Shown: piece by piece, positions 21,786 to 21,934 of the stretch
Layout: each line of letters opens with the position of its first letter
Position numbering within the stretch: the first letter of the stretch is position 1
Assembly: GCA_035378845.1 (NCBI GenBank)
Contig: DAOSUP010000021.1
Coordinates: 1 to 21,934 of the forward strand
Length of the DNA stretch: 21,934 bases
Direction: 5' to 3'
Origin: JAKOUL01 sp035378845
GTDB taxonomy: Bacteria; Dictyoglomota; Dictyoglomia; Dictyoglomales; Dictyoglomaceae
The notes under the pieces: generated by a model
What the model saw: only the letters and a program-made list of their open reading frames with translations
Told to the model about the DNA's origin: nothing
The model's database searches: none
Program-made: the position numbers and the translations under genes

Positions 21786-21842
21786 AAGAATAAGAAGAAG
21801 GGAAACTGTTAAAAGCTTAAGAAGGGAAGATTTCTTTATCAT
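20661..21842 (-). CDS. Exported seven-repeat protein, probable beta-propeller
   Basis: The protein has about 393 residues: a signal peptide (MIKKSS, a Leu-rich core, then SYAS) and seven tandem repeats of about 44-58 residues. Each repeat reads N/D-L-I-W-x-K-x-Y-G, then a hydrophilic turn, A-x-x-[IV]-Q-x-T-x-DGGYIVAG, a variable loop, and Y-[IV]-L-K-[LI]-D-x-x-G. Seven such units fit a seven-bladed beta-propeller. The DxxG turns could bind calcium. No enzyme motif is seen; a surface binding or scaffold role is possible but unproven. I start at the ATG at 21842, with GGAGGG seven bases before it; a GTG at 21896 in the same frame overlaps a Shine-Dalgarno sequence and would put charged residues before the signal peptide. 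Confidence 0.85.
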   Translation of the reverse strand: MIKKSSLLKLLTVSLLLILSISYASEETVITWEKTFGGNKWDKANSIQQVADGGYIVAGGTSSFGVGSTNVYVFKLDENGNLIWQKTYGGSGSDLAYSIQQTTDGGYIVAGITASLGAGSYDVYVLKLDKDGNLIWEKAYGGSAPEEAYAVQETKDGGYIVAGRTASFGDTGNSAYPLNNVYVLKLDKDGNLIWQKTYGGSDNDWARSIQETKDGGYIIAGSTGSISAGFNAYILKIDKDGNLVWDKKYGRDSGEAYAVQQTKDGGYIVAGGTGSFGPGWNNVYVLKLDTNGDLIWEKAYGRKKVNWGYAVQETKDGGYIVAGKSTDPETESDDIYILKLDANGDLIWQKIYSTYSDEIAYAVQETKDGGYIVASNVGEDIYILKLDANGNLK

Positions 21843-21890
21843 ATTAATACCCTCCATCATGATTTTTTTAAAGGGAGAAAAAAGATTTTT

Positions 21891-21902
21891 TCTCACCTCC
21901 TT
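21891..21902 (-). promoter_or_regulatory. Second orphan Shine-Dalgarno sequence
   Basis: AAGGAGGTGAGA on the minus strand lies about 50 bases before the true start of the repeat protein, which has its own GGAGGG (21855-21850). The arrangement matches that at 1764-1775. A near-palindrome, GAGAAAAAA-TC-TTTTTTCTC, follows directly. Confidence 0.4.
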
Positions 21903-21926
21903 ATTAATGAGTATTCCACTAAAGAA

Positions 21927-21932
21927 ATTATA
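21927..21932 (-). promoter_or_regulatory. -10 box of the repeat-protein promoter
   Basis: TATAAT on the minus strand at 21932-21927 would start transcription near 21920, leaving a leader of about 78 bases. The -35 box lies outside the window. Confidence 0.4.
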
Positions 21933-21934
21933 CA

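Noticed and set aside
1..21934. tRNA, rRNA, insertion sequence or prophage genes
   Set aside because: No cloverleaf, rRNA-like stretch, transposase motif or terminal repeat was seen on reading both strands.

Overview
The window is AT-rich, with strong GGAGG ribosome sites, several TTG and GTG starts, and charged, compact proteins. This suggests a thermophilic, sugar-fermenting anaerobe. The mix of oligopeptide-type (Dpp/Opp) sugar transporters, phosphoketolase, rubrerythrin and secreted proteins of this style resembles Dictyoglomus, but that placement is inference from style, not a database match.

Region 1 (1-460) holds no intact gene. It contains a short minus-strand ORF that looks like a remnant, a few inverted repeats, and at 393-422 a near-perfect sigma-A promoter followed by two palindromes.

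Region 2 (473-13304, plus strand) is one tightly packed, operon-like run. It encodes a DUF4038/GH140-like intracellular glycosidase, a five-gene Dpp-type ABC importer (binding protein, two permeases, two ATPases), a transketolase split into two genes, an FGGY kinase close to glycerol kinase but with altered pocket residues, a fucose/arabinose-isomerase-like protein, and a SorC-family sugar regulator. GH140 is the endo-apiosidase family. The known transketolase route for D-apiose is isomerase, then apulose kinase, then a two-subunit apulose-4-phosphate transketolase. The gene set therefore fits a complete import-and-degrade locus for an apiose-containing glycoside. This is the main hypothesis for the window; the sequence supports the gene families but does not prove the substrate.

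Region 3 (13316-16241, minus strand) is a two-gene unit: xylulose-5-phosphate/fructose-6-phosphate phosphoketolase, then a small CDP-alcohol phosphatidyltransferase-like membrane protein that appears to start at a non-standard ATA codon. Phosphoketolase would consume the xylulose-5-phosphate made in the proposed pathway and regenerate the glyceraldehyde-3-phosphate acceptor.

Region 4 (16400-20590, plus strand) holds rubrerythrin with a PerR-box-like palindrome on its promoter, ammonia-type NAD synthetase (apparently leaderless), an MFS permease, and a secreted DUF3887 plus alpha/beta-hydrolase esterase resembling Thermotoga EstD. Region 5 (20661-21842, minus strand) is an exported protein made of seven repeats of about 50 residues, probably a beta-propeller. 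It converges on the esterase at a 14-bp hairpin.
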